From assembly GCF_006151805.1 (NCBI RefSeq), contig NZ_VDDA01000003.1, positions 186,001 through 250,000 of the forward strand: a stretch of 64,000 bases of DNA. The letters run 5' to 3'. Below, one piece after another: positions 36,136 through 47,366 of this stretch (positions are counted from its first letter, which is position 1; each line of letters starts with the position of its first letter). Below the pieces are notes generated by a model. It was not told where the DNA came from. It was given only the letters and a program-made list of their open reading frames with translations, and ran no database searches. The DNA is from Methylobacterium terricola. Its GTDB lineage: Bacteria > Pseudomonadota > Alphaproteobacteria > Rhizobiales > Beijerinckiaceae. Position numbers and translations under genes: made by a program.

Positions 36136-37338
36136 ATGTCGAAGCCCGCCGCCCTCCCCACCGCGACCGGCACCGGCACCGTGCTGCGCCTCGCGACCGC
36201 CCAGGCGCTGGCCGGCGCCAACTCGGTCGTGGTCTACGCCACCGGCGCGGTGATCGGCAGCCGGCTGGCGCCGGATCCGGCGCTCGCCACCTTGCCGATC
36301 TCGATCTTCGTCGTCGGCATGGCCGCCTGCACCCTGCCGGCCGGGCGGATCGCCCGGGCCTACGGCCGCCGCACGGCGTTCCTGGCCGGCACCGGGAGCG
36401 GCGTGCTGGTCGGGCTCCTGGCGGCGCTCGCCGTCGTGCTGTCGTCGTTCTGGCTGCTCTGCCTGGCGACCTTCTTCGGCGGCGCCTACGCCGCCGTCGT
36501 GCTGTCGTTCCGCTTCGCCGCCGCCGATTGCGTCGCGCCGGCGCTTCGGCCGCGGGCCCTCTCGGCGGTCATGGCCGGCGGTGTCTTCGCCGGGATCATC
36601 GGGCCGCAACTCGTCAGCCACACGATGGATCTGTGGCCCGCGCACGCCTTCGCCGCGACCTTCTTGGCCCAGGCCGGGGTGGCGGTGCTGTCGGGCGTCG
36701 TGCTGATGGGCGTGCGGCTCCCGGCGCCGACCGGGGCCGAGATCTCCGGCGGGCGCCCGCTGGGCACGATCGCGCGGCAGCCCCGCTTCGTCACCGCGGT
36801 CCTGTGCGGGGTCGTGTCCTACCTCCTGATGAACTTCCTGATGACCGCGGCGCCGCTGGCGATGCACCTGTGCGGCCACACGCAGGACGACGCCAATCTC
36901 GGCCTGCAATGGCACGTGATCGCGATGTACGCCCCGAGCTTCGTCACCGGGCGGCTGATCGCGCGGTTCGGGGCGCCGGGCGTGGTGGCGGCGGGGCTCG
37001 CGCTCACCGCGGTCGCGGCCCTCGTCGGGCTGTCGGGCCTGGATCTGGCCCATTTCTGGGCCTTCCTGGTCCTGCTGGGACTTGGCTGGAACTTCGGCTT
37101 CGTCGGCGCCTCCGCCATGGTGCTCGACTGTCACCGCCCGGAGGAGCGGACCCGGGTGCAGTCGCTCAACGACTTCGTGGTGTTCGGCACGATGGCGTTC
37201 GGCTCGTTCTCCTCCGGCGGCCTGCTCGCCCGCTACGGCTGGGACGTGGTGCTGTGGGTGTCGTTCGGCCCGCTCGCCGTGGCGGTCGCAGCGCTCACCA
37301 TCGCGGCGGCGGCGCGGCCCGCCCCGGCGGCCGGCTGA
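36136..37338 (+). CDS. Major facilitator superfamily transporter
   Basis: A 400-aa inner-membrane transporter with about 12 hydrophobic segments. The MFS loop 2-3 signature appears as GRIARAYGRRTAFLAG near residue 75, and the second half begins near IARQPRFVTAVLCGVVSYLLM. The internal HRPEERTRVQSLNDFVVFG is the loop typical of the YfcJ/Bcr-like MFS families. The substrate is unknown. It starts 10 bp after the TPR gene and converges on the DUF971 gene with a 4-bp gap. Confidence 0.9.
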   Translation: MSKPAALPTATGTGTVLRLATAQALAGANSVVVYATGAVIGSRLAPDPALATLPISIFVVGMAACTLPAGRIARAYGRRTAFLAGTGSGVLVGLLAALAVVLSSFWLLCLATFFGGAYAAVVLSFRFAAADCVAPALRPRALSAVMAGGVFAGIIGPQLVSHTMDLWPAHAFAATFLAQAGVAVLSGVVLMGVRLPAPTGAEISGGRPLGTIARQPRFVTAVLCGVVSYLLMNFLMTAAPLAMHLCGHTQDDANLGLQWHVIAMYAPSFVTGRLIARFGAPGVVAAGLALTAVAALVGLSGLDLAHFWAFLVLLGLGWNFGFVGASAMVLDCHRPEERTRVQSLNDFVVFGTMAFGSFSSGGLLARYGWDVVLWVSFGPLAVAVAALTIAAAARPAPAAG

Positions 37339-37342
37339 CGGT

Positions 37343-37735
37343 TCAGCGCCGCCGTGCCGGCTCCCGGCTCAGATTCCGGGCCGCCAGCTCCTCCTCGTAG
37401 CGGGTGAATCGCATCGCCTGCTCCTCGCCGAGGCGGCGCAGGAAGTCGAAGGCGTAGATTCCGGTATCGTGCATGTCGTCGAAGGTCAGCTTGACGGCGT
37501 AGTTGCCGACCGGGGCCACCGACAGGATCTGGACCTCGCGCTTGCCCGGAAGCCATTTCCGCTCGGAGGGTGCGTGGCCCTGGACCTCGGCCGAGGGGCT
37601 CTCGACCCGCAGGTACTCCGCCGGCAGGGCATAGGCCGCGCCGCCGGCATAGGCGACGTGGAGCGTGCGCTTGTCGCGCGACAGCCGGATCTCGGTCGGC
37701 CAGTCCGCATCGTCGATCATGGAGGTGCCGGTCAT
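37343..37735 (-). CDS. DUF971 (gamma-butyrobetaine hydroxylase-like N-terminal domain) protein
   Basis: A 130-aa protein consisting of the DUF971 domain alone: WPTEIRLSRDKRTLHVAYAGG, ALPAEYLRVESPSAEVQGH and the closing NYAVKLTFDDMHDTGIYAFDFLRRLGEE. Stand-alone DUF971 proteins are often linked to Fe-S or Mrp-type proteins. Here the divergent neighbour is moaA, an Fe-S enzyme, 57 bp away. The ATG at 37735 has GGGAG 8 nt upstream. The molecular role is unknown. Confidence 0.88.
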   Translation of the reverse strand: MTGTSMIDDADWPTEIRLSRDKRTLHVAYAGGAAYALPAEYLRVESPSAEVQGHAPSERKWLPGKREVQILSVAPVGNYAVKLTFDDMHDTGIYAFDFLRRLGEEQAMRFTRYEEELAARNLSREPARRR

Positions 37736-37792
37736 GGGTGCGTCTCCCTGCGCCTGAAGGCACAACTTGCCCGTAATCCCTGAAGCGCTCAT

Positions 37793-38893
37793 ATGCAGGC
37801 TGACATTCGGCCGCCAGAGCCGCGTCCCGAGGAAGTTGAGCGCATGTGGGGTCCCCGTACCGACGATCCGATGCCGGCCTTGCCCGTGCCGGCCCGGCCG
37901 GCGCCGCTGATCGACCCGTTCCAGCGGGCGATCACCTACCTGCGCGTCTCGGTGACCGACCGCTGCGACCTGCGCTGCGTCTACTGCATGTCCGAGGACA
38001 TGGCGTTCCTGCCCAAGCGCGACCTGCTCACGCTGGAGGAGCTGGACCGGGTCTGCTCGGTCTTCATCGCCCGCGGCGTGCGCAAGCTGCGCATCACCGG
38101 CGGCGAGCCGCTGGTGCGGCGGGACATCATGCGGCTGTTCCGCAACCTCTCGCGCCACCTCGAATCCGGGGCGCTGGAGGAGATGACGCTGACCACCAAC
38201 GGCACGCGCCTGCGCCAGCACGCCGCCGAGCTGGCGGCTCTCGGCATGCGCCGGATCAACGTCTCGCTCGACACCCTCGACCCGCAGAAATTCCGGGCGA
38301 TCACCCGGCGCGGCGACCTCGACACGGTGCTCGACGGCATCGCGGCGGCGCGCGAGGCCGGGATGAAGGTCAAGATCAACGCCGTGGCGCTCAAGGGCGT
38401 CAACGAGGACGAGATTCCGGCGATGCTCGACTGGGCCCACGGGCTCGGCATGGAGATGACGCTGATCGAGGTGATGCCGCTCGGCGACATCGAGCCCGAC
38501 CGGGTCGACCAGTTCCTGCCGCTCTCGGTGGTGCGCGAGCGCCTGTCCGAGCGCTACACCCTCACCCCGCTCCCCGACCGCACCGGCGGGCCCGCCCGCT
38601 ACGTGCGCCTGGAGGAGACCGGCGGGCGGCTCGGCTTCATCACGCCGCTCACCCACAATTTCTGCGAGAGCTGCAACCGGGTGCGCCTGACCTGCACCGG
38701 CCAGCTCTACATGTGCCTCGGCCAGGAGGACGCCGCCGACCTGCGGGCGGCGCTCCGCGCCTCCCCCGACGATGCCGTGGTGGCCGAGGCGATCCGGGAG
38801 GCGATCACCCGCAAGCCGAAGGGCCACGACTTCGTCATCGCCCGGGCCGCGAAGCCGGCGGTGCCGCGGCACATGAGCACGACGGGGGGGTGA
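37793..38893 (+). CDS. moaA: GTP 3',8-cyclase MoaA (molybdenum cofactor biosynthesis)
   Basis: A 366-aa radical SAM enzyme doing the first step of Moco synthesis (GTP to 3',8-cyclo-7,8-dihydro-GTP). The SAM cluster motif is C58-DLR-C62-VY-C65, and the GTP-binding C-terminal cluster uses [12 protein letters not shown]. The essential C-terminal Gly-Gly is present (MSTTGG). A ~40-residue Pro-rich N-terminal extension precedes the barrel. The ATG at 37793 is the only good start. moaC and moaE are not in the window. Confidence 0.96.
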   Translation: MQADIRPPEPRPEEVERMWGPRTDDPMPALPVPARPAPLIDPFQRAITYLRVSVTDRCDLRCVYCMSEDMAFLPKRDLLTLEELDRVCSVFIARGVRKLRITGGEPLVRRDIMRLFRNLSRHLESGALEEMTLTTNGTRLRQHAAELAALGMRRINVSLDTLDPQKFRAITRRGDLDTVLDGIAAAREAGMKVKINAVALKGVNEDEIPAMLDWAHGLGMEMTLIEVMPLGDIEPDRVDQFLPLSVVRERLSERYTLTPLPDRTGGPARYVRLEETGGRLGFITPLTHNFCESCNRVRLTCTGQLYMCLGQEDAADLRAALRASPDDAVVAEAIREAITRKPKGHDFVIARAAKPAVPRHMSTTGG

Positions 38894-38915
38894 CCCCGGT
38901 TCATACCCCTCCCCA

Positions 38916-38964
38916 CCCTTTCCCGGACGACGGCAGCGCCAGCGAAAGGAGATCCGGGAAAGGG
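38916..38964. terminator. Bidirectional stem-loop between moaA and the PilZ chemotaxis gene
   Basis: CCCTTTCCCGGA (38916-38927) and TCCGGGAAAGGG (38953-38964) form a perfect 12-bp stem between convergent genes. The loop is 25 nt. No U-tract follows on either strand. Confidence 0.65.
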
Positions 38965-38987
38965 GCGGGTGATTGCAATGATTATCG

Positions 38988-40715
38988 CTATATCCGGAAC
39001 CCCATCCGCAGCGCCCCCCAGTGCCGGCCATGCACCCGGATCGGCGCCGCCACCTCGCGCAGGGGCGGGCGTCCGGCTTCGTCCTGCGGGCAGGCCTGGA
39101 CCAGGAAGGCCCGGGTCGAGCGGGCGGCGGCGAGGCCGATGCGGTCGTCGTAGAGCCGGCGCTGGCGGGCGTGCAGGGCGTTCCAGGCCGGGTCGCCGGT
39201 CCGCGGCGCCTGGGCCTGGGCGCGGTTGTGGACCGGAGCGTAGCCGTTGCGGTCGACGGGAAAGCAGAAGGCGGTGCGCGGATCGGCCAGCAGCAGCGGC
39301 TCGAGGAGCGGCGGCAGGATGTCCTCCAGGGCCGGCACCGCGGCGGTGAGGTAATGCGGCGGCTCGATCCCGGCGACCGGGCGGTAGCTGGTGTCGAACA
39401 GGGCGTGGCGCGGGAGCCGGCCCTCGGCCAGGGCCTGCTCCAGGGCCGCCCCGACCGCCGCCGCACCGCCCTGCACGCTTGCGATCAGCGGCCGGTTCTC
39501 CTCCTCGACCACCACCAGGGCGTCGCGCATCCGCGATCCGGACGCCGGATCGACGAGGGCGCAATGCAGGCCGCGCGGGCTTGAGCCCACGACCTGCACC
39601 TGCAACCGCCCGATGCCGCGCACGTCGAGGGAGAGCCTGGCCCCGGCCGGGGCGCTGCAGCCTTCCGGCGGGGTCAGGAGCAGGCCGCCCCGGCTCAGGT
39701 CGAGCACCCGCCCGAGGCCCCAATTGCCGACCCGCACCGCGAGGTCGACGGGATAGCGGTCGTGGACCCGCCGGTCGCCGATCTCGGCCTGGCGCAAGGA
39801 CGCGACCGTGCGCAGGGCGAGCCCGCCGGCGAGGCCCGCCACACCGGCGCCGACCGATTCGGCGGCCTCCATGCGCCGGGCGGCTTCGCCGGCCGCCGTC
39901 GCGGCGGCGGCGGCGTCCCGGCCGAACGCCTCGGTGGACTCCGCGAGGTCGCAGGCGTCGTCGGCGAGGTGCCGGGCGGCGACGGCCTGGGCCCCGGCCG
40001 CCGCGCCGGTGGTCGCGAAGGCCGGGCGCAGGCAGGCGAGGGAGGTCGCGACGCTGCCCATCGCCACCGCGCCGGGGCCGGAGAGGCGGCGGCTCAGGGC
40101 CCGCACCTCCTCGACCGCCCGGGTCGCATCGGCCGACAGGAGCTTGAATTCCTCCGCCATCCGCCAGAGCGCCTCGCCGCCGGTGCCGGCCCGCGCCGCC
40201 TCGACGGTGGCGTTGAGGGCGAGGCGGTTGGCCTGCCGGGCCAGGGTGGCGGCGGCCTCGACGACGCGGGCGGCGTCCTGCGCGGCGCCCGTCATCTCGG
40301 CCTCGAGCACGCGGCTCTGCGCGTCGGTGCGGTCGAGGTGGCGGCCGGCCTGGACCAGGACACCGGCGAGCCCCTCCGATTCGGTCGCGAGCGTCTCGGC
40401 GGAGACGCCGAGCGCCCGGCCGCGCACCCCTGCCTCGTCGGCGCGGCCGCCCAGGGCCTCGAGGCCGCGGGCGAGGGCGAGGGTGTCGGCGGCGACGGCG
40501 GCGGTCTCGGCGCAGCCGTCCCGGGCAGCGACCCCGACGGCGCGGGCGGCCCGCACCAGCTCCGCCTCGACCCGGTCGACGGCGTCGCGCCCGGCCCGGC
40601 CCGCATCTCGGTCGGGTCCCTCGACCACCGGAACCGCGACGGGGAGCGGCGGCAGGATCTCGACCGTATCGGCACGGTCGCGGGGCGGTTGGGGCGGGCG
40701 GAAGCTCAGACGCAT
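38988..40715 (-). CDS. Soluble methyl-accepting chemotaxis-like protein with PilZ domain
   Basis: A 575-aa protein with no membrane helix. The first ~330 residues are an Ala-rich helical signalling region with the MCP-like hairpin core AARVVEAAATLARQANRLALNATVEAARAG (quoted in part), the region that contacts CheA/CheW. A PilZ-like beta-barrel follows (DRRVHDRYPVDLAVRV, LDLSRGGLLLTPPEG), the c-di-GMP-binding signature RxxxR...D/NxSxxG. A C-terminal domain ends WGALRMGF. The ATG at 40715 is preferred over 40736. It may connect c-di-GMP to chemotaxis in the cytoplasm. Confidence 0.85.
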   Translation of the reverse strand: MRLSFRPPQPPRDRADTVEILPPLPVAVPVVEGPDRDAGRAGRDAVDRVEAELVRAARAVGVAARDGCAETAAVAADTLALARGLEALGGRADEAGVRGRALGVSAETLATESEGLAGVLVQAGRHLDRTDAQSRVLEAEMTGAAQDAARVVEAAATLARQANRLALNATVEAARAGTGGEALWRMAEEFKLLSADATRAVEEVRALSRRLSGPGAVAMGSVATSLACLRPAFATTGAAAGAQAVAARHLADDACDLAESTEAFGRDAAAAATAAGEAARRMEAAESVGAGVAGLAGGLALRTVASLRQAEIGDRRVHDRYPVDLAVRVGNWGLGRVLDLSRGGLLLTPPEGCSAPAGARLSLDVRGIGRLQVQVVGSSPRGLHCALVDPASGSRMRDALVVVEEENRPLIASVQGGAAAVGAALEQALAEGRLPRHALFDTSYRPVAGIEPPHYLTAAVPALEDILPPLLEPLLLADPRTAFCFPVDRNGYAPVHNRAQAQAPRTGDPAWNALHARQRRLYDDRIGLAAARSTRAFLVQACPQDEAGRPPLREVAAPIRVHGRHWGALRMGFRI

Positions 40716-40872
40716 GGCGAGATGAGACCGCGCCACGCTTAAAACCCGGTTAACCCTGACGCAAGGTTACCTCCGCCCGGCACTCGGGTACCGCATGGGA
40801 CGACGCGCGAGTTGCGCCGGCAGGCGCGGCCGTGGCAGGGTCCGTCCACCGATCGCCGACTTCCCCCACCTC

Positions 40873-41676
40873 ATGAGAGACCGCCGCCGGATGAGCCGCC
40901 TGCTCTCCCGCCTCCTGCTCCTGTCGCTGCTGGCCGCCGGGCCCGCCCTGGCCGAGGAGACTCCACCCTTCCCCCTCCCCTCGCCCGTGCGCATCGCCAC
41001 CGAGGGCGGCCACCCGCCGTTCAACTACGTCGAGGACGGCAAGCCGGCGGGGTTCGAGGTCGAGCTGGCCCAGGCCCTGTGCGCCGAGGCCCGGCTCACC
41101 TGCACGATCGTGCTCCACCAGTGGGACGGCATCATCAAGGGCCTGGAGGCCGGCGAGTACGACGCCATCATGGCGGCGATGGCGATCACCCCGAAGCGGG
41201 CCGCCCGCATCGCCTTCACCAAGCCCTACCTGCGGATTCCCTTCGCCTACGTGGCGCGGCGCGATACCTCGCTGCCGAATCCCTCCCCCGCCACCCTGCG
41301 GGGGCGGCGGATCGGCGTGGCGGCGCACGGGCCGCAGGTCGCCTACCTGGAGCAGCGGGTGCCGGGCGCCGAGATCCGCACCTTCGACAGCCTCGCCGAC
41401 GCGACCCTCGACCTCCGGGCGGGCCGGGTCGACCTCGTGCTGGGCGACAAGCTCGACCTCGCGAATTTCCTTGCCAAGCCCGAAGGCGAGGCCTGCTGCC
41501 GCCTCGTCGGCGACGTGCCGCCCGGCGAGCTGCTGCTCGGCGAAGGCGTCGGCATCGGCCTGCGCAAGAGTGACGGCGCGTTGCGCGCGGCCTTCGAGCG
41601 GGCGCTCGCCGCGCTGATCGCCGACGGGCGCTACGGCCGCATCCGGGCGAAGTTCATTCCGTTCGACACACAATGA
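40873..41676 (+). CDS. Periplasmic amino-acid-type solute-binding protein
   Basis: A 267-aa family 3 extracellular solute-binding protein. The signal peptide (SRLLSRLLLLSLLAAGPALA) follows a short basic N-terminus; ATG 40891 is an alternative start. Core elements: VRIATEGGHPPFNYVEDGKPAGFEVELAQALC (in part), GIIKGLEAGEYDAIMAAMAITPKR, and RVDLVLGDKLDL. Such proteins deliver polar amino acids or opines to an ABC transporter, but no permease or ATPase genes are adjacent. A strong stem-loop follows the stop codon. Confidence 0.88.
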   Translation: MRDRRRMSRLLSRLLLLSLLAAGPALAEETPPFPLPSPVRIATEGGHPPFNYVEDGKPAGFEVELAQALCAEARLTCTIVLHQWDGIIKGLEAGEYDAIMAAMAITPKRAARIAFTKPYLRIPFAYVARRDTSLPNPSPATLRGRRIGVAAHGPQVAYLEQRVPGAEIRTFDSLADATLDLRAGRVDLVLGDKLDLANFLAKPEGEACCRLVGDVPPGELLLGEGVGIGLRKSDGALRAAFERALAALIADGRYGRIRAKFIPFDTQ

Positions 41677-41719
41677 CGCCTCCTCCTCCACGAGCGAGAT
41701 CGGCCGTGGAGGAGAGGCG
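41677..41719 (+). terminator. Long imperfect stem-loop 3' of the solute-binding protein gene
   Basis: CGCCTCCTCCTCCACG (41677-41692) pairs with CGTGGAGGAGAGGCG (41705-41719) with one unpaired base. It begins right after the stop codon. No T-run is present. Confidence 0.6.
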
Positions 41720-41799
41720 AGCCCGTTTGACGGGCGCGGGGGCAGCTCACTACACCGGGGGCCGGCCGCCGCGGATAACGGCGTGGGAGGAGCGAGCGC

Positions 41800-42666
41800 A
41801 TGGCTAAGGTCGCGTTTCTGGGTCTCGGCGTGATGGGGGGGCCGATGGCCCGTCACCTCGCCGCCAAGGGCCACGACGTCACGGTCTACAACCGCACCAA
41901 GGCCAAGGCCGATGCCTGGGTGAGCGCTCACGGCGGCAAGGCCGCGGCAACGCCGCGCGAGGCGGCCGAGGGCCAGGAGATCGTCTTCGCCTGCGTCGGC
42001 AACGACGACGACCTGCGCCAGGTCACGACCGGGCCGGACGGTGCCTTTGCGGCGATGGGCAAGGGAACGGTCTTCGTCGACCACACCACCGCCTCGGCGG
42101 AGGTGGCCCGCGAGCTGGCGGCCGCCGCAGGGCAGGCCGGGTTCGGCTTCATCGACGCGCCGGTCTCCGGCGGCCAGGCCGGCGCCGAGAACGGCGTGCT
42201 GACGGTCATGTGCGGCGGCGACGCGCAGACCTTCGCGCGGGTCGAGCCGGTGATCGGGGCCTACGCCCGCGCCTGCCGGCTGCTCGGCCCGGCCGGCGCC
42301 GGCCAGCTCGCCAAGATGATGAACCAGATCTGCATCGCCGGCCTGGTTCAGGGGCTGTCGGAGGCGGTGCATTTCGGCAAGCAGGCCGGGCTCGACATCG
42401 AGGCGGTGCTCGACGTGATCTCCAAGGGCGCCGCCGGCTCCTGGCAGATGGAGAACCGCGGCAAGACCATGAACGAGGGCAAGTTCGATTTCGGCTTCGC
42501 CGTCGACTGGATGCGCAAGGACCTGTCGATCGTCCTGTCGGAGGCCCGCCGCAACAAGGCCAAGCTGCCGGTGACGGCCCTGGTCGACCAGTTCTACGCC
42601 GAGGTGCAGAGCCTGGGCGGCGGGCGCTGGGACACGTCGAGCCTGATCGCGCGACTGGAGAAGTGA
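41800..42666 (+). CDS. Beta-hydroxyacid dehydrogenase (3-hydroxyisobutyrate dehydrogenase / GLYR family)
   Basis: A 288-aa NAD(P)-dependent oxidoreductase. The nucleotide-binding GLGVMGGPMARHLAAKGHDVTVYNRT (residues 7-32, in part) has an Arg after the second strand, which favours NADPH. The substrate motif DAPVSGGQAGAENG and the catalytic Lys region GQLAKMMNQI are intact, as is KDLSIVLSEAR. The family reduces or oxidises 3-hydroxyisobutyrate, tartronate semialdehyde or glyoxylate; which one cannot be decided from the sequence. It is monocistronic. Confidence 0.92.
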   Translation: MAKVAFLGLGVMGGPMARHLAAKGHDVTVYNRTKAKADAWVSAHGGKAAATPREAAEGQEIVFACVGNDDDLRQVTTGPDGAFAAMGKGTVFVDHTTASAEVARELAAAAGQAGFGFIDAPVSGGQAGAENGVLTVMCGGDAQTFARVEPVIGAYARACRLLGPAGAGQLAKMMNQICIAGLVQGLSEAVHFGKQAGLDIEAVLDVISKGAAGSWQMENRGKTMNEGKFDFGFAVDWMRKDLSIVLSEARRNKAKLPVTALVDQFYAEVQSLGGGRWDTSSLIARLEK

Positions 42667-42710
42667 GACGCGCACGTCTCGAATCTCAAGACAACAAGAT
42701 GATGCACCCT

Positions 42711-42734
42711 CCCCTCTCCCACACGGGAGAGGGG
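42711..42734. repeat. Perfect 10-bp C/G stem-loop
   Basis: CCCCTCTCCC-ACAC-GGGAGAGGGG between the convergent dehydrogenase and glpK genes. It is probably a bidirectional termination or mRNA-end structure; similar hairpins are at 4277-4301. Confidence 0.65.
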
Positions 42735-42796
42735 ATCCCGCGTAATCTGGTTGTGGTTCAGCGGCAGCGGATTCCAGGCACCATCATTCTTCGCTG

Positions 42797-44290
42797 CTAC
42801 CTCCCCACCAGGCAGCTCACCGCCTTGCGCCAGCCGGCGAGCCGGCGCTCGCGCAAGGTCGGCTCCATCGCCGGGGTGAAGCGGTGCTCCAGGCGCCAAT
42901 GGTCGGCGAAGTGCTCGGGCTCGGGGTAGAGGCCGCAGGCAAGGCCGGCGAGATAGGCCGCCCCCAACGCCGTGGTTTCCTTCACCGCGGGCCGGTCGAC
43001 CGGCGCGGCGAGGAGGTCGGCGAGGCGCTGCATCGTCCAGTCGGAGGCGACCATGCCGCCATCGACCCGCAAAACCGTGGCGCTGCCATCGGCATCCGAC
43101 CAGTCGGCCCGCATGGCGTCGAGGAGGTCGGCGGTCTGGAAGCAGACGCTCTCGAGCGCCGCGCGGGCGAGCTCGGCCGGTCCCGTGCCGCGGGTGAGGC
43201 CGAACAGGGCGCCGCGGGCGTCGGGCTCCCAGTGCGGCGCGCCGAGGCCGACGAAGGCGGGCACCAGATAGACGTCCTGCGCCGGATCGGCCCGCTCGGC
43301 GAGCGCGCCCGTCTCGGCCGCCGAATCGATCACGCCGAGGCCGTCGCGCAGCCACTGCACCGCGGCACCGGCGACGAAGATCGAGCCCTCCAGCGCGTAG
43401 ATGCGCCGGCCGTTGAGCTGGTAGGCGATGGTGGTGAGAAGCTTGTTCTTCGAGGCGACCGGCTGCGACCCGGTGTTGAGCAGGGCGAAGCACCCGGTGC
43501 CGTAGGTCGACTTGACCATGCCGGGCCGGAAGCAGGCCTGGCCGACCACCGCCGCCTGCTGGTCGCCGGCCACGCCCCGGATCGGGATCGACGTACCGAA
43601 CAGCGCCGGATCGGTCTCGCCGAAATCGCCCGACGAATCGCGCACCTCCGGCAGCATCGAGGCCGGCACGCCGAGGAGCCGCATCAGCTCCTCGTCCCAG
43701 ACGCCGCGATGGATGTCGAAGAGCAGGGTGCGCGAGGCGTTGGTGGCGTCGGTGACGTGGAGCCGGCCGCCGGTGAGGCGCCAGAGGAGATACGAATCGA
43801 CGGTGCCGAAGGCGAGTTCGCCGGCCTCGGCCCGGGCGCGGGCGCCCGGCACGTTGTCGAGGATCCAGGCGATCTTGGTGCCGGAGAAATAGGGGTCGAG
43901 GATCAGGCCGGTCCTCGCCGTCACCAGCGGCTCGTGGCCCGCCTCCTTCAGCCGGGCGCAGATCCCGGCCGAGCGCCGGTCCTGCCAGACGATGGCGCGG
44001 TGCACCGCCTCGCCGGTGCGCTTGTCCCAGACCAGCGTCGTCTCGCGCTGGTTGGTGATGCCGATCGCCGCCACGTCCCGCGCCGTCACGCCGGCCTGCT
44101 GCATCGCCGCCCGGCAGGTCTCGAGCGTGGTGCGCCAGAGATCCTCCGGCTCGTGCTCGACCCAGCCCGAGGCCGGAAAGTGCTGCGGGAACTCGGCCTG
44201 GGCGAGGCCCGCGATCGAGGTGTCGGGCCGGAACAGAAGGGCGCGCGAGGAGGTGGTGCCCTGGTCGATGGCGAGGATGAGGGAGGACAT
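42797..44290 (-). CDS. glpK: Glycerol kinase
   Basis: A 497-aa FGGY-family kinase producing glycerol-3-phosphate from glycerol and ATP. Motifs: [15 protein letters not shown] at residues 7-21, [14 protein letters not shown] near 80, [16 protein letters not shown] and [12 protein letters not shown] centrally, and [21 protein letters not shown] near 400. The length matches the family. It is the last gene of the glp locus, separated from glpV by a hairpin-containing 147-bp gap. Confidence 0.97.
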   Translation of the reverse strand: MSSLILAIDQGTTSSRALLFRPDTSIAGLAQAEFPQHFPASGWVEHEPEDLWRTTLETCRAAMQQAGVTARDVAAIGITNQRETTLVWDKRTGEAVHRAIVWQDRRSAGICARLKEAGHEPLVTARTGLILDPYFSGTKIAWILDNVPGARARAEAGELAFGTVDSYLLWRLTGGRLHVTDATNASRTLLFDIHRGVWDEELMRLLGVPASMLPEVRDSSGDFGETDPALFGTSIPIRGVAGDQQAAVVGQACFRPGMVKSTYGTGCFALLNTGSQPVASKNKLLTTIAYQLNGRRIYALEGSIFVAGAAVQWLRDGLGVIDSAAETGALAERADPAQDVYLVPAFVGLGAPHWEPDARGALFGLTRGTGPAELARAALESVCFQTADLLDAMRADWSDADGSATVLRVDGGMVASDWTMQRLADLLAAPVDRPAVKETTALGAAYLAGLACGLYPEPEHFADHWRLEHRFTPAMEPTLRERRLAGWRKAVSCLVGR

Positions 44291-44404
44291 CGTTTCGGGG
44301 CCCGTCAGAGAGGTCGCAGTTCCGTCGTGTCATAGGCCATGACGGTTCCCCCTCGCGACGAGCGCGGCGGTCGCCGCCATCATGCGGTTGATCCCGGAAA
44401 AGGA

Positions 44405-44429
44405 GAGCCGGGGCGCGCCGCCCCGGCTC
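44405..44429 (-). terminator. Intercistronic stem-loop between glpV and glpK
   Basis: GAGCCGGGGC-GGCGC-GCCCCGGCTC (10-bp stem) followed on the minus strand by TCCTTTTCC. It probably terminates part of the glpV transcript or protects its 3' end, so the binding protein is made in excess over the kinase. Confidence 0.65.
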
Positions 44430-44437
44430 CCTCGGCG

Positions 44438-46183
<1,746 letters not shown>

Positions 46184-46257
46184 CCTGGTCTTCCTCCCTT
46201 TGGTGGTATCGGAACCCGCCTGATGCCGGCTCGGGCCGGACGTGGCGGCGGGGCCTC

Positions 46258-46554
46258 TCAAGCGAAGCGGAACATCACCGCCCCGTAAACGAGCGAGAGC
46301 GCGAGCGCCCATTCCAGGCTCGGGCCGACGAGGCCGAGCCAGGCGAGATTGATGAAGGCGGCACCGACCAAGGTCAGGAACAGCCGGTCGCCGCGGGTCG
46401 TCGGGATGCGCAGGATCCCGACCTGCTCGGTCTCCGGGCGCCACACGGCGAGCGCGGTCATCAGGGCGAGCAGGCCGGCGATGACCACGAAGAAGATCGC
46501 GGTCTGCCAGGTCCAGGCCATCCAGGCGAAATCGGGCCAAGAAAACGCAGGCAT
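46258..46554 (-). CDS. DUF2160 small membrane protein of the glycerol transporter locus
   Basis: A 98-aa protein with three predicted membrane segments (AIFFVVIAGLLALMTALAVW, LFLTLVGAAFINLAWLGLV, LALSLVYGAVMF) and an EQVGILRIPTTRGDR loop, the pattern of DUF2160 proteins that occur only in glp ABC operons (the small gene between the permeases and glpV in Rhizobium). The role in glycerol uptake is not established. It lies 14 bp after glpQ. Confidence 0.9.
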   Translation of the reverse strand: MPAFSWPDFAWMAWTWQTAIFFVVIAGLLALMTALAVWRPETEQVGILRIPTTRGDRLFLTLVGAAFINLAWLGLVGPSLEWALALSLVYGAVMFRFA

Positions 46555-46568
46555 GGGATGTCTCCCGG

Positions 46569-47366
46569 TCAGACGCGGCCGAGGGCGAAGCCCTTGGCGA
46601 TGTAGTTGCGCACGAACCAGATCACGAGGGCGCCCGGCACGATGGTGAGGACACCGGCGGCGGCCAAGAGGCCCCAATCCATGCCGGCGGCCGAGACCGT
46701 GCGGGTCATGGTGGCGGCGATGGGCTTGGCGTCGACCGAGGTCAGGGTGCGGGCGAGCAGCAGCTCGACCCAGCTGAACATGAAGCAGAAGAAGGCGGCG
46801 ACGCCGATGCCCGACGCGATCAGCGGCATGAAGATCTTCACGAAGAAGCGCGGGAAGGAATAGCCGTCGATCGCCGCGGTCTCGTCGATCTCGCGCGGCA
46901 CGCCGGACATGAAGCCTTCGAGAATCCACACCGCCAGCGGCACGTTGAACAGGCAGTGGGCGAGCGCCACGGCCCAGGGCGTGTCGAACAGGCCGACCGC
47001 CGAGTACAGGTTGAAGAAGGGCAGCGCGAACACCGCCGGCGGCGCCATCCGGTTCGACAGGAGCCAGAAGAACAGGTGCTTGTCGCCGATGAAGCTGTAG
47101 CGCGAGAACGCGTAGGCCGCCGGCAGCGCCAGCCCGATCGACAAGACCGTGTTGATCGCCACGTAGGACAGCGAATTCAGGTAGCCGCCGTACCAGCTCG
47201 GATCGGTGAAGATCCGGATGTAGTTGTCGAACGTGATGGCATGAGGCCAGAGCGTCATGCTGGTGTTGATCTCCTGGTTGGTCTTCAGGCTCATGTTCAC
47301 GAGCCAGTAGATCGGGACCATCAGGAACAGCAGGTAGAGCGTCATCACGACGTGGCGCGGGCGCAT
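46569..47366 (-). CDS. glpQ: Glycerol ABC transporter permease GlpQ
   Basis: A 265-aa MalG-type permease with six helices. The EAA loop reads EIDETAAIDGYSFPRFFVKIFMPLI, the segment contacting the ATPases. The N-terminal RHVVMTLYLLFLMVPIYWLV anchors the first helix. Its ATG shares a base with the glpP stop codon (TGATG). It pairs with GlpP to form the glycerol channel. Confidence 0.94.
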   Translation of the reverse strand: MRPRHVVMTLYLLFLMVPIYWLVNMSLKTNQEINTSMTLWPHAITFDNYIRIFTDPSWYGGYLNSLSYVAINTVLSIGLALPAAYAFSRYSFIGDKHLFFWLLSNRMAPPAVFALPFFNLYSAVGLFDTPWAVALAHCLFNVPLAVWILEGFMSGVPREIDETAAIDGYSFPRFFVKIFMPLIASGIGVAAFFCFMFSWVELLLARTLTSVDAKPIAATMTRTVSAAGMDWGLLAAAGVLTIVPGALVIWFVRNYIAKGFALGRV

